Source of the DNA: CAG-791 sp003447895
GTDB lineage: Bacteria; Bacillota; Clostridia; Lachnospirales; Lachnospiraceae
Length of the DNA stretch: 64,000 nucleotides
Direction of reading: 5' to 3'
Assembly (NCBI GenBank): GCA_946620035.1
Contig: CAMOMX010000002.1
Span: 3,136 to 67,135 of the forward strand
Under the pieces are notes generated by a model. The model ran no database searches. It was not told where the DNA came from and was given only the letters and a program-made list of their open reading frames with translations. Position numbers and translations under genes: made by a program. Of the stretch, positions 8,403 to 17,619 are shown in pieces (within the stretch, counting starts at the first letter, position 1; every line of letters starts with the position of its first letter).

Positions 8403-9260
8403 TCACTTTCCAATGACTCCGGGCGGAAGTTTCTTGTCCTTCTCCCTCACAACGCACAGGATCCTCTCGCTCTTTTCCGTGACAGGTCCCATAGTCTCGC
8501 TGTCCGCCTCCGTGATCCATTCAAGGCCCGCGCGCTCAGCAAACGCTTTCATCTCTTCCAGCGTATAGCCGCGCTGCCTGTGTATTTCCTGATACTTCCG
8601 GAACCGGTTGTCATCCGGGTCCTCTCTGTCCTCCTTGATAAACAGGGACAGATCGTACTCATTGATGTTTGTCTCTTCATCGAACCAGTTGTCCCAGATA
8701 AAGGAGCAGTCGTCCCTGTCCTCCGCGATCGTTCTGTCTCCGATCACCTCTTTGTAGAGATAGAGCGTCTTAAAGTCAAAGATAAAGATCCCCCTGGGAA
8801 ACAGGAAGGTGTTTACCCTCTTAAAGAACGTCTCCATATCCCTGTCCGTCAGAAGATAATTGACGCTGTCCCCGGTACTGATGAAGGTTCCGGCGGTCCC
8901 GTAGAGCTCAAATTCTCTCATATCCTGGCACAGATACAGCGTCCTGTGGCGCATCCTGTCCCTTCTCTCGAGCGCGATCTGGAGCATCTCCTCGGAGAGG
9001 TCGATCCCCATTACATCGTACCCTCTGTCCGCCAGGATCTCGGTCAGCTTTCCGGTTCCGCAGGCCAGGTCCACGACCAGATTCTTCTCTGCCGCAAGAA
9101 GGACATCCCTCGCTTCACTTGCGCCGGTTCTCTTCTGCGTGGGCTTGGACAGTCCGAAGCGGGTGATCAGGTCCTGGATCCGGTCGGCTGTCTCCGCGTA
9201 ATCCGTCCCGTCCATAAATTCGTCATAAACTGAAGCAAAGCTTCGGTAGCTTTCATACAT
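8403..9260 (-). CDS. Class I SAM-dependent methyltransferase
   Basis: 285 residues with the Rossmann-type SAM-binding motif VVDLACGTGKLTEIL near residue 85, followed by VMGIDLSEEML (acidic motif II) and an FDFKTLY segment. The N terminus (YRSFASVYDEFMD) is typical of small-molecule or ubiquinone-type methyltransferases of Firmicutes. The substrate is unknown. It lies directly upstream of dapF on the same strand, 13 bp apart; no functional link is evident. Confidence 0.88.
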   Translation of the reverse strand: MYESYRSFASVYDEFMDGTDYAETADRIQDLITRFGLSKPTQKRTGASEARDVLLAAEKNLVVDLACGTGKLTEILADRGYDVMGIDLSEEMLQIALERRDRMRHRTLYLCQDMREFELYGTAGTFISTGDSVNYLLTDRDMETFFKRVNTFLFPRGIFIFDFKTLYLYKEVIGDRTIAEDRDDCSFIWDNWFDEETNINEYDLSLFIKEDREDPDDNRFRKYQEIHRQRGYTLEEMKAFAERAGLEWITEADSETMGPVTEKSERILCVVREKDKKLPPGVIGK

Positions 9261-9295
9261 GAGTAATTCCGTCCTTTATAAGCTTACAGGGACGC

Positions 9296-9793
9296 TCAGA
9301 GGATCTGAGCGAGCAGGCCGTAGGATACGATCGACATGATCACCGTCGCGATCAGGATTCCCAGGATTTCCGCGATGAGGGCTTTCTTGAAGTCCACATC
9401 CAGGAGGGCTGCGACCAGGGATCCCGTCCACCCGCCGGTACCCGGAAGCGGAATTCCGACAAAGAGCATAAGGCCGATAAATTCTCCGTTTTCCAGGGCG
9501 TCGCTCTTGTTCATCGCCCGGTTTTCAAGCTTTAAAACCAGTTTCCCTGTGGGGCCGAATTTCTTGAGCCACTTGAAGATTCGCTTTATGAAGAGAAGGA
9601 TAAACGGAATCGGCAGGAAATTTCCGATCACGCAGATCGGGATTGCCTCCACAATATTGACCCCGAGAAGGGACGCCACGATAAGGCCTCCCCTGCATTC
9701 CAGAATCGGCATGAGAGACACAAAGAAAACAACTGCCTTGGCCGATATATATTTTCCGAGATGTGCTGCAAACCAAGCTGCTAAACTTTCCAT
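9296..9793 (-). CDS. COG2426 small multidrug export-like membrane protein
   Basis: 165 residues with about four to five hydrophobic helices, recognised as the putative small multi-drug export family (PF06695, COG2426) from VSLMPILECRGGLI and LFVGIPLPGTGGWTGS. The two PxxExRGG/PLPGTGxWTG elements are the family hallmark. The export function is a database name, not demonstrated; a DedA-like transport fold is plausible. hisC ends 13 bp upstream. Confidence 0.85.
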   Translation of the reverse strand: MESLAAWFAAHLGKYISAKAVVFFVSLMPILECRGGLIVASLLGVNIVEAIPICVIGNFLPIPFILLFIKRIFKWLKKFGPTGKLVLKLENRAMNKSDALENGEFIGLMLFVGIPLPGTGGWTGSLVAALLDVDFKKALIAEILGILIATVIMSIVSYGLLAQIL

Positions 9794-9806
9794 AAAACCT
9801 TGTCCT

Positions 9807-10892
9807 TTACTTTTCCGGTGTCGCCGTGATCTCCCTGAGGGCCTTCGCCACGGCTTCCATCTGTTCGTCCGTGCCGATCGTAATTCTCAGATACTCGCTG
9901 ATCCCGGGTTTGTTCCAGTGCCTGACCACGATCTTTCTCTTTCTGAGCTCCTGATAAAGGTACTCGCCGGAGAAGCCGGGGTGCGAAGCAAATACGAAGT
10001 TTGCCTTGGAATCCGGGAAGACAAATCCCATTTCCGAAAGCGCCTCTTTAAAGGCCTCCCTGGTCTTTACGATCTTCGCTGTCGTCTGTTCAAAATATTC
10101 CCTGTCCTTTACAGCCGCCGTTCCGATCGCGATGGACGGAAGGTTCATCGTATAGGAATTAAAAGAGAATTTCACATCCTTGAGGTAGTCGATCAGCTTC
10201 TTGCTCCCCATGGCAAATCCCACGCGGAGACCCGCCATAGAGCGGGACTTGGAGAATGTCTGCACGACCAGCAGGTTGTCATATTGATCGATCAGGGGAA
10301 GCGCGCTTGTTCCGCCAAAGTCGATGTAGGCCTCATCGACGATCACGACGCTGTCGGGATTTCCCTTGATGATCCTCTCCACAACCGTGAGCTTCTCCTC
10401 CACACCTGTGGGCGCGTTGGGATTCGGGAAAATGACCCCGCCGTTCTTAAAACGGGTAAGCCCCGGTATATACTCATAGGAATCGATCGTAAACTCCGGC
10501 GTCAGAGGGACCTGCTTGTATTCGATCCCGAAAAGATCGGCCCAGACAGGATAAAAGCTGTAGGTAATATCCGGAAACAGAATCGGATCTCCGCCCGTAA
10601 AGAAGGTCAGAAAGGCCAGAGCCAGTACATCGTCTGACCCTACGCCCACAAAGATCCTGCTGCTGTCGATCCCGTAGTGCTCTGACAGAGCATCCACCAG
10701 CGCGGTCGCGTTCATATCGGGATAGAGGCGCAGGTCCTCCGGATGCTTCGCAAGATCCTCTATGGCCTTAAGGACGCCGGGCGCCGGCGGATAAGGGCAT
10801 TCGTTGGTATTGAGTTTGATGATATTCTTTTCTTTGGGCTGCTCTCCCGCGGTGTACGGCACCGTCTTACGGACTTTGTTTTCCCAGGACAT
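9807..10892 (-). CDS. hisC: Histidinol-phosphate aminotransferase
   Basis: Fold-type I PLP aminotransferase making histidinol phosphate; paralogues also act on aromatic amino acids. The 361-residue protein has the pyridoxal-lysine motif FSKSRSMAGLRVG, the VDEAYIDFG segment and an N-terminal LNTNECPYPP. The start at 10892 follows AAGGAGG with good spacing; the open frame continues upstream through the promoter and is not used. No other his gene is nearby, so a dual role in aromatic amino-acid transamination is possible. Its promoter is well defined. Confidence 0.93.
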   Translation of the reverse strand: MSWENKVRKTVPYTAGEQPKEKNIIKLNTNECPYPPAPGVLKAIEDLAKHPEDLRLYPDMNATALVDALSEHYGIDSSRIFVGVGSDDVLALAFLTFFTGGDPILFPDITYSFYPVWADLFGIEYKQVPLTPEFTIDSYEYIPGLTRFKNGGVIFPNPNAPTGVEEKLTVVERIIKGNPDSVVIVDEAYIDFGGTSALPLIDQYDNLLVVQTFSKSRSMAGLRVGFAMGSKKLIDYLKDVKFSFNSYTMNLPSIAIGTAAVKDREYFEQTTAKIVKTREAFKEALSEMGFVFPDSKANFVFASHPGFSGEYLYQELRKRKIVVRHWNKPGISEYLRITIGTDEQMEAVAKALREITATPEK

Positions 10893-10966
10893 AATCTTCC
10901 TCCTTATTTTCAAATTCAGGACTCCCGCCCCTAAGGCGGAACTTACCCCCTGAGTACCCCTTGCGT

Positions 10967-10995
10967 ATTTTACCCTACTTAAGTTTCCTTGACAA
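10967..10995 (-). promoter_or_regulatory. hisC promoter
   Basis: On the minus strand TTGTCA (10990-10995) and TAAAAT (10967-10972) are separated by exactly 17 bp. The leader then holds a short CCGCC/GGCGG hairpin (10925-10939) before the ribosome site. Confidence 0.8.
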
Positions 10996-11000
10996 TCAAG

Positions 11001-11040
11001 AAAATGCCCTGACGCCAAAATATCGTCGTCAGGGCATTTT
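11001..11040 (-). terminator. Terminator after the amino-acid ABC transporter genes
   Basis: Perfect 14-bp stem AAAATGCCCTGACG/CGTCAGGGCATTTT, 12-base loop, 17 bp beyond the ATPase stop; U-rich on both sides. Confidence 0.92.
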
Positions 11041-11057
11041 TTGACATATCGGGCCGG

Positions 11058-11780
11058 TCACAGGACCTTGCTCAGAAAGTCCTGTAGCCTGGGATCCCTG
11101 GGATTGGCAAAGAACTCTTCGGGCGTGTTCTCCTCCTTGATGATCCCCTCATCCACAAACAGGACCTTGGTTCCCACCTCTCTTGCAAATCCCATCTCAT
11201 GCGTCACGACCACCATGGTCATTCCGGCTTTGGCCAGCTCCTGCATGACATCGAGAACTTCGCCGACCATTTCAGGGTCGAGCGCGGAGGTGGGCTCATC
11301 AAAGAGCATCACTTCCGGATTCATGGCAAGGGAGCGGACAATGGCGATCCTCTGCTTCTGTCCGCCTGAGAGCTGCGCCGGATAAGCGTCCGCTTTATCG
11401 GCCAGATTGACTCTCTGAAGAAGTGAGAGCGCCTTTTCCTTCGCCTCTTCTTTTCCCATAATGCCCAGCTTCGTGGGAGCCAGCGTGATATTGTCCATGA
11501 TCGTCAGGTTCGCGAAGAGATTGAAATGCTGGAATACCATTCCCATCCTCTGTCTTACCTTGTCGATATTGACGCCCGGGTCCGTGATCAGCGTATCGTC
11601 CAGCCAGATCTCTCCGCTCGTGGGGACCTCCAGAAGATTGAGACAGCGGAGAAATGTGGATTTTCCGGAGCCGGAGGGTCCGATCACGACGATCTTCTCA
11701 CCGTCGCGGACCGTATAGTCGATTCCCCGGAGGACTTCATTATTTCCAAAACTTTTATGAAGATTCTTAACGGTTATCAC
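11058..11780 (-). CDS. Polar amino acid ABC transporter ATP-binding protein
   Basis: 240-residue ATPase of the GlnQ/ArtM class. Walker A GPSGSGKSTFLRCLN, Q-loop FQHFNLF, signature LSGGQKQRIAIVRSL and Walker B VMLFDEPTSALD are all intact. It powers the permease encoded upstream, with which it overlaps by 14 bp. The start is GTG at 11780, ten bases after GGAGG. Substrate class is inferred from family and neighbours; the particular amino acid cannot be told. Confidence 0.95.
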   Translation of the reverse strand: MITVKNLHKSFGNNEVLRGIDYTVRDGEKIVVIGPSGSGKSTFLRCLNLLEVPTSGEIWLDDTLITDPGVNIDKVRQRMGMVFQHFNLFANLTIMDNITLAPTKLGIMGKEEAKEKALSLLQRVNLADKADAYPAQLSGGQKQRIAIVRSLAMNPEVMLFDEPTSALDPEMVGEVLDVMQELAKAGMTMVVVTHEMGFAREVGTKVLFVDEGIIKEENTPEEFFANPRDPRLQDFLSKVL

Positions 11781-12453
11781 CTTGTCTCATCCTCCTTTCC
11801 AGTCTGCCAAAGAGCACAGTCAGTATTTTGACAACGATCAGATAGATCACAGCGGCACCGATCAGGGGCATGAAGGCCTGATAGGTCGCTGAGGAAATCT
11901 GGTTTGCCACACGTGTCAGGTCACTCATTCCGACGTAACCCACGATCGCGGTCTCCTTGAGGAGCGTGATAAATTCGTTGCACAGAGGCGGGAGCGCGTT
12001 CTTAAAGGCCTGGGGGAGAATGATGTACCGCATTGTCTGGAAGCGGGAAAGGCCCAGAGAACGGCCGGCTTCCATCTGTCCCGTATCGACTGCCAGGATT
12101 CCTGCGCGGATGATCTCCGCCACATAGGCGCCCGAGTTGATACCAAAGGAAAGGCTGGCGACCAGTATGCCGTTTCTGCAGTTGCTCATGATGATAAACC
12201 ACATGATCATGAGCTGCAGCACCGAAGGTGTGCCGCGGATCACATCGATATAGATGTCCGCGATCCTGCCAAGGATCGTCATTTTTCCTTCCCGGTTGGT
12301 ATGGAGCTTTAAGAGCGCGGCGATCGTTCCGATCACAAGTCCGATCAACGCGGCAAAGACCGAAACTTCGATCGTGATCCCAAGGCCCTGCAAATAGAGT
12401 TTCCATCGGTCCTTTTCAATAAAGGCTATCCTGAATAATTCACTGACGCTCAT
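11767..12453 (-). CDS. Polar amino acid ABC transporter permease
   Basis: 228-residue HisM/GlnP-type permease with about five membrane helices. The EAA-loop cytoplasmic motif is seen in EAGRSLGLSRFQTMRYIILPQAF. RGTPSVLQLMIMW is typical of the family. AGGAG six bases before the ATG fixes the start. It forms the membrane channel, presumably a homodimer, with the ATPase downstream and the lipoprotein upstream. Confidence 0.95.
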   Translation of the reverse strand: MSVSELFRIAFIEKDRWKLYLQGLGITIEVSVFAALIGLVIGTIAALLKLHTNREGKMTILGRIADIYIDVIRGTPSVLQLMIMWFIIMSNCRNGILVASLSFGINSGAYVAEIIRAGILAVDTGQMEAGRSLGLSRFQTMRYIILPQAFKNALPPLCNEFITLLKETAIVGYVGMSDLTRVANQISSATYQAFMPLIGAAVIYLIVVKILTVLFGRLERRMRQGDNR

Positions 12454-12619
12454 CTGTATCTCCTGCTATGAGTTTTCTGATCCCCGCTCAGCGCTCATAA
12501 GGCCGGAGGCGGGAATTCTCTTTCCTTTTGATCGAACAACACTGCGACTGACTGAAATTTCTGTCCTGCCCCGGCATGGCGGCTCAAACAGAGAACGCTT
12601 GTGCTGCCGGAGAAAAAAA

Positions 12620-12647
12620 GCCGGGCAGGAGTTACTCCCACCCGGCA
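12620..12647 (-). terminator. Terminator/attenuator between binding protein and permease
   Basis: GCCGGG/CCCGGC with an inner GGAG/CTCC stem, followed on the minus strand by seven U. It sits inside the ABC operon just after the binding-protein gene, so most transcripts would stop here and the abundant binding protein would be made in excess. Confidence 0.8.
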
Positions 12648-12705
12648 GAAACATCCTTTTATGATACGCCCGGCGGGCACCCGGATCCGTGCCGCCTTAA
12701 AGCTC

Positions 12706-13548
12706 TTAGTTCTGAATATACTGCTCGACGAGAGCATCAAATGTCCCGTCTGCCTTCATCTCCGCGAGAGCCGCGTTGATCTTCTCTGCCAGAACAGTGT
12801 CGCCCTTCGGCATTGCGATCGCGTACTGCTCAGGCTTAAATTCGAAGTTCGCGCCGTCACTGAGCTTGATCTGGTCGGGATAGTTGGACTGGAAGACCTC
12901 TGCGGGGTTCTTGTCGATGATCACTGCGTCGAGTCTTCCGTTCAGAAGATCGTTTACGGCATCGACAGCCTTGTTGTAGGACTTCTTCTGTGTAGCGCCA
13001 TCCTGAGCGATCAGGTCGTCGATCAGGTACTCACCGGTTGTTCCCAGCTGGCATCCGATCGTCTTTCCGAGAAGGTCATCCTTGGCAGCGATCGCGGAAT
13101 CGGCGGGAAGGATCACATACTGTACTGCGTCATAGTAAGCATCGGAGAAGTCGACCGCGTTCTTTCTCTCGTCTGTCACGGTCATACCTGCGATCGCTAT
13201 GTCGATCTTGGATCCGATGGAAGTGATCAGAGAACCGAATTCCATATTCTGGATCTCCACTTCCACGCCGAGCTTTTCGCCGATGGCCTTGATCAGGGCC
13301 ACGTCAAATCCGTCCGGCTCACCGTTGTCGCCAAGATACTCAAAAGGCGGGAACTCAGCGTTGGTTCCTACGATCAGCTTTCCGTCCGCAATTGCCTCGG
13401 AGACGGCACCTTCCGCTGCCGCCGCATCGCCGGCCTCTGCTGTTTCCTTCGTTTCATTTCCCGATGCGGGTGCGGATGAAGAGCCGCCGCATGCGATCAG
13501 GCTGACAGATACTGCTGCTGCGAGCAGCATTGCTACTAACTTTTTCAT
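12706..13548 (-). CDS. Amino acid ABC transporter substrate-binding lipoprotein
   Basis: 280 residues. A lipoprotein signal peptide (KKLVAMLLAAAVSVSLIACGG, Cys at about residue 20) is followed by an Ala/Glu/Thr-rich linker and a family 3 solute-binding domain (LIVGTNAEFPPFEYLGDNG, DGFDVALIKAIGEKLG, IAIAGMTVTDER). Captures a polar amino acid outside the membrane for the permease. GGAGG eight bases before the ATG at 13548 supports the start. A terminator follows before the permease gene. Confidence 0.96.
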   Translation of the reverse strand: MKKLVAMLLAAAVSVSLIACGGSSSAPASGNETKETAEAGDAAAAEGAVSEAIADGKLIVGTNAEFPPFEYLGDNGEPDGFDVALIKAIGEKLGVEVEIQNMEFGSLITSIGSKIDIAIAGMTVTDERKNAVDFSDAYYDAVQYVILPADSAIAAKDDLLGKTIGCQLGTTGEYLIDDLIAQDGATQKKSYNKAVDAVNDLLNGRLDAVIIDKNPAEVFQSNYPDQIKLSDGANFEFKPEQYAIAMPKGDTVLAEKINAALAEMKADGTFDALVEQYIQN

Positions 13549-13624
13549 AACTTTGTCCTCCACTTTATTTTTCGTATACTCCCGCACATTCTATGTACTA
13601 TTGTATACACGAAATTCAACGTCT

Positions 13625-13653
13625 ATTATATGCATTTCCATAGCATGTTTCAA
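13625..13653 (-). promoter_or_regulatory. Promoter of the amino-acid ABC operon
   Basis: Minus-strand TTGAAA (13648-13653) and TATAAT (13625-13630) with a 17-bp spacer, about 75 bp before the binding-protein start. Confidence 0.82.
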
Positions 13654-13741
13654 GGAACATTTGCATAAAAATACACAAATCATCTCAAACGGAGGACGCG
13701 AAACAGGCGGAATGCGGGCCGGTTGAAGCCGCCCCTTATCC

Positions 13742-15106
13742 TCAGACCATGTTTTCCGGATGGAAGACCTCATCAAATTTCTCCGGCGTAAGGAACCCAA
13801 GCCTCACGCAGGCTTCCTTCAGGGAGATGTTCTCCTTATAGGCGAGCTTGGCCGTCTTCGCCGCGTTTTCGTAGCCGATATAGGGATTGAGGGCTGTCAC
13901 CAGCATGAGGGAGTGATCGAGATTATGCTTCATCTTCTCCCTGTCTGCCACAATTCCGCTCACGCAGTTCTTTCTGAAAGATTCGATCGAATCCGAGAGG
14001 AGCCGCACAGACTGGAGATAATTATAGATGATCACCGGCATAAAGACATTCAGCTGGAAGTTTCCCTGAGAGGCGGCAAATCCGATCGCCGCGTCATTTC
14101 CCATGACCTGAACCGCCACCATTGTCACCGCTTCGCACTGCGTCGGATTGACCTTTCCCGGCATGATGGAGCTTCCGGGCTCATTTTCGGGGATCCGGAT
14201 CTCTCCCAGTCCGCAGCGCGGCCCGCTGGCAAGCCATCTCACATCGTTCGCGATCTTCATCATGTCCGCAGCCAGCGCTTTCAGGGCACCGTGCGCAAAT
14301 ACGATCGCGTCCTTGGAAGAGAGCGCGTGGAATTTATTGCTCTCTGTCCAGAATTTATCGTAGGTGAGCTCCGACACCGCCTTCGCCGCTTCCTCCGCGA
14401 ACCCTTCGGGCGCGTTGAGTCCGGTTCCGACCGCCGTGCCGCCCAGAGCCAGTTCCTTAAGTCCCTGTTCCGAACTGATGATCATCTCCCGGCACTTCTC
14501 GATCATCGCTCTCCATCCGCTGATCTCCTGGGAAAAGGCGATCGGCACGGCATCCTGAAGGTGCGTCCTGCCGCTCTTGATGACCCCCTTATTGTCCTTC
14601 TCCAGCCTCTTAAACTCCGCGATCATCGCGTCAAGGGAAGGGATCAGATGATTCTCCAAAGACGCCACCGCGGCAATATTCATCGCTGTCGGGAACGTGT
14701 CGTTGGAGCTCTGGGACATATTGACCGTGTCATTGGGGTGCAGCAGCTTTTTCCCCGCGATCTCGTTTCCGCGGTTTGCGATCACCTCATTGACATTCAT
14801 ATTGGACTGCGTGCCGCTTCCTGTCTGCCATACCGCCAGAGGAAACTCACCGAAATGTTTCCCTTTTATGATCTCATCACACACCTGTCCGATCAGACTG
14901 CATCTCTCTTCGTCGAGCTTTCCGATTCTGAAGTTGGCTATGGCCGCCGCCTTTTTCAGAATAGCGAATGCTTTGATCACTTCTTCGGGCATTTTTTCTG
15001 TACCGATCATAAAGTTCTGATAGCTTCTCTGCGTCTGTGCTCCCCAGTAGCTGTCCGCAGGGACCATCATTTCACCCATTGAGTCGTGCTCGATCCTGAA
15101 TTCCAT
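13742..15106 (-). CDS. fumC: Class II fumarate hydratase
   Basis: Iron-independent fumarase interconverting fumarate and malate. The 454-residue protein has the superfamily signature GSSIMPGKVNPTQCEA near residue 315, SGRTHLQDAVP near residue 185 and TGSGTQSNMNVNEVIANR near residue 95. The fumarase C variants of these motifs argue against aspartase, although the two are close. Its leader carries an ACCCGC/GCGGGT hairpin at about 15149-15163. It lies 138 bp downstream of hydE on the same strand without a clear terminator between, so read-through is possible. Confidence 0.93.
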   Translation of the reverse strand: MEFRIEHDSMGEMMVPADSYWGAQTQRSYQNFMIGTEKMPEEVIKAFAILKKAAAIANFRIGKLDEERCSLIGQVCDEIIKGKHFGEFPLAVWQTGSGTQSNMNVNEVIANRGNEIAGKKLLHPNDTVNMSQSSNDTFPTAMNIAAVASLENHLIPSLDAMIAEFKRLEKDNKGVIKSGRTHLQDAVPIAFSQEISGWRAMIEKCREMIISSEQGLKELALGGTAVGTGLNAPEGFAEEAAKAVSELTYDKFWTESNKFHALSSKDAIVFAHGALKALAADMMKIANDVRWLASGPRCGLGEIRIPENEPGSSIMPGKVNPTQCEAVTMVAVQVMGNDAAIGFAASQGNFQLNVFMPVIIYNYLQSVRLLSDSIESFRKNCVSGIVADREKMKHNLDHSLMLVTALNPYIGYENAAKTAKLAYKENISLKEACVRLGFLTPEKFDEVFHPENMV

Positions 15107-15244
15107 TTGCTGTTCTCTCCTGAATCATGAACTGTTCTATCCACCCGCTCTGCGGGTCACTGCGCCACTATAGAGTATTCTATCAGTAATCCCTTCCGAT
15201 TTGAACAGCCGTCACAAATAATATGATGTTTTTCGCGCATCGGA

Positions 15245-16384
15245 TCACTTTTTCACAAATCCCGCGCAGTCCCCCCGGCTCATGACGACCCGGTATCCCG
15301 TTCTGTCAATTCTCAGTTCCATACACCTGCGGCATTCCGCCGCCTCGTCCCCTGTGCATATTTTGCCGTCGTAGAGAAGGTATTTGCCCCGCACGTCCCC
15401 CGGTGACAGGTTCGGCATGATCACATTGGCGCCGGCCAGGATCCCCATCTCCCTCCCGAACGGGTGAATGGTTCCGAGCGCCGTCGTCGCGGGAAGAAGG
15501 ACCTGCGGGTTCATGAGCCGGATCACGGCCAGAAGGATCAGCGTATCCCGCATGCTTCCCGCGCTGCAGTCTTTAAAGGGCGTGTCCCTGTGGGGGATAA
15601 AGGGGCCGATTCCGATCATATGAGGGCCCAGTTCCTTCATATACTGAAGGTCCAGGATGATGTGATCGGGAGTCTGGCCGGGCGTTCCGATCATGATGCC
15701 GCAGCCGACCTGGTAGCCGATCTCTTTGAGGTCCGAGAGGCAGCGCTTTCTGTTCCCGATACTGAGCCCGGCCGGGTGGAGCAGGCGATAGTGGTCCGGA
15801 TCCGACGTCTCCTGCCTTAGCAGATACCTGTCCGCACCCGCGTCAAAATAGGCCTGATAGGAAGCTCTCTCCCTCTCCCCGATCGAGAGAGTCACCGCGC
15901 AGTCCGCATAGCGCTCCTTGATCCCGGATACGATCTCACAGATCGCGTCATCCGAATAGGCCATGTCTTCGCCGCCCTGAAGGACAAACGTGCGAAAACC
16001 AAGCGCGTAGCCCTCCTCACAGCATTCCAGGATCCGCTCTCTGCTGAGCCTGTATCTTGAGGTATTTTTGTTGCTTCTTCGGATCCCGCAGTAGTAGCAG
16101 TCATTTCTGCAGTAATTTGTAAACTCGATGAGTCCCCGCAGATACACGTCCCGCCCGTAATACTTCTCTCTCACTTCTCTCGCTTTTTCAAAGAGAATCT
16201 CTTCCTCTTCCGTGCACAGAGCATCTGGAAGGCCCGGGCAGAGATTGACACTCCGTGATGGCTCTCTCCGGGACTCTCCGCTTCCTAACACCCCGTAAAT
16301 CCGAAAAAGCTCTGTAAACTCCTCGCGGCTGAGCGTGCGCTCTTTAGAAAGCTTCTCTATAAGCTCCTTTACTCCTGTCTCCAT
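15245..16384 (-). CDS. hydE: [FeFe]-hydrogenase maturase HydE (radical SAM)
   Basis: 379-residue radical SAM enzyme. The CX3CX2C cluster motif is at Cys92, Cys96 and Cys99 (YCRNDCYYCGIR), followed by VLQGGED and a TIM-barrel. C-terminal cysteines (ICTGDEAAECRRC) match the auxiliary site seen in many HydE proteins. HydE normally processes an organometallic iron-cysteine intermediate during H-cluster assembly. Here it overlaps hydF by 16 bp and ends an operon with HypCDEF and nitrogenase-like genes; hydG and hydrogenase genes are not in the window. It could equally be a BioB/PylB-like relative with a new substrate, but the HydF partner favours HydE. Confidence 0.9.
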   Translation of the reverse strand: METGVKELIEKLSKERTLSREEFTELFRIYGVLGSGESRREPSRSVNLCPGLPDALCTEEEEILFEKAREVREKYYGRDVYLRGLIEFTNYCRNDCYYCGIRRSNKNTSRYRLSRERILECCEEGYALGFRTFVLQGGEDMAYSDDAICEIVSGIKERYADCAVTLSIGERERASYQAYFDAGADRYLLRQETSDPDHYRLLHPAGLSIGNRKRCLSDLKEIGYQVGCGIMIGTPGQTPDHIILDLQYMKELGPHMIGIGPFIPHRDTPFKDCSAGSMRDTLILLAVIRLMNPQVLLPATTALGTIHPFGREMGILAGANVIMPNLSPGDVRGKYLLYDGKICTGDEAAECRRCMELRIDRTGYRVVMSRGDCAGFVKK

Positions 16385-17619
16385 ACGACCTGTAAACTCC
16401 TGTCAAGAATTCCCTTCATATAGGCAATGGCAGTTCCGTAATTGGTAAACGGGATCCCCTGGTCCGCGGCGCATTTCATGCGAAAGCGCATCTCCCTCTC
16501 ATTGAGCATGCAGCCTCCGCAGTGAATGACCATGGCATATCGGCTCAGGTCCTCCGGAAAACCGGTCCCGGAGGAAGTCTCAAAGAGAAGTTTCTTTCCC
16601 GTTCTCTTTCTGATCCAGGCGGGGAGCTTTTCGGTCCCGATATCCCCGCATTGGCGATGGTGCGTACAGCCCTCGGAGATCAGGACGACATCTCCGTCCT
16701 TCAGGTCATCGATCTTCCTGACGCCCCGGACCGCCGCGTCCAAAAATCCCTTGTACCTGGCCATCAGAATGGAAAAAGATGTGAGCGGGATCCTGTCGGG
16801 GACGATCTTCGATACCTCCTCAAACACCTGGCTGTCCGTGATGATAAGCCCCGGCTCATTCCCCGCTCCGCCGTTTTCCCCGCTTCCCAGTCGTCCTATG
16901 AGCTCCTCCAGCCTGTCCTCTTTGACGCAGACCGGAATGCCGTCCGCATCGAGGATCCCCCGGATCGTCATCTGCTGCGGAAGGATCAGCCTTCCCTTGG
17001 GCGCCGCTTTGTCGATCGGGATTACAAGGACCACTATCTCGGAAGGCCGGATCAGGTCCCCGATGAGGGGCCTCTGGGCCGTCCCCGCGCGGCCGAGCGC
17101 GGCAATTCTCTCCTTGAGTGCATGGATTCCGAATCCTGTCAGGGCGCTGACATAGATCGGCGCGTGTAAGTCCGTGCTGTCAGGCTCAGGCTCTATCAGA
17201 GCCTCTTTGTCATTTATGTCCGCTGTGAGGTCCGCCTTGTTGAACACGATCAGATACGGAATTTCCTTCTCCTCAAACAGGCTCACCAGTTCGAAGTCGG
17301 CTTCTCCCATCCCGCACTGCGCGTCGACGATCAGGACGGCCAGGTCCGTTCGGTTTAACACTCTTTTGGCGCGCATCACGCGCTTTTCCCCAAGCGCTCC
17401 CTCGTCATCAAATCCCGGCGTGTCGATCATGACTACCGGCCCCAGCGGCAGAAGTTCCATCGATTTGCTCACGGGATCCGTGGTCGTGCCCTTTACCTCG
17501 GAGACGACGGAGATCTCCTGGTCTGTCACAGCATTGACAAGGCTGGACTTTCCGGCATTTCTTCTTCCGAAAAATCCGATATGTACTCTCTCGCCGGACG
17601 GCGCTTTGTTAAGACTCAT
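16369..17619 (-). CDS. hydF: [FeFe]-hydrogenase H-cluster scaffold GTPase HydF
   Basis: 416 residues. The N-terminal GTPase domain has P-loop GFFGRRNAGKSSLVNA, switch GTTTDP, DTPGFDD and NKAD. A dimerisation region follows, then a C-terminal cluster-binding domain with a Cys-His pair (EGCTHHRQCG) and HCGGC, matching the conserved HydF CxH...HCxxC arrangement. HydF carries the diiron precursor to the hydrogenase. It overlaps the preceding K-like gene by 4 bp and hydE by 16 bp, so the three are translationally coupled. GGGAG precedes the ATG. Confidence 0.93.
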   Translation of the reverse strand: MSLNKAPSGERVHIGFFGRRNAGKSSLVNAVTDQEISVVSEVKGTTTDPVSKSMELLPLGPVVMIDTPGFDDEGALGEKRVMRAKRVLNRTDLAVLIVDAQCGMGEADFELVSLFEEKEIPYLIVFNKADLTADINDKEALIEPEPDSTDLHAPIYVSALTGFGIHALKERIAALGRAGTAQRPLIGDLIRPSEIVVLVIPIDKAAPKGRLILPQQMTIRGILDADGIPVCVKEDRLEELIGRLGSGENGGAGNEPGLIITDSQVFEEVSKIVPDRIPLTSFSILMARYKGFLDAAVRGVRKIDDLKDGDVVLISEGCTHHRQCGDIGTEKLPAWIRKRTGKKLLFETSSGTGFPEDLSRYAMVIHCGGCMLNEREMRFRMKCAADQGIPFTNYGTAIAYMKGILDRSLQVVWRQE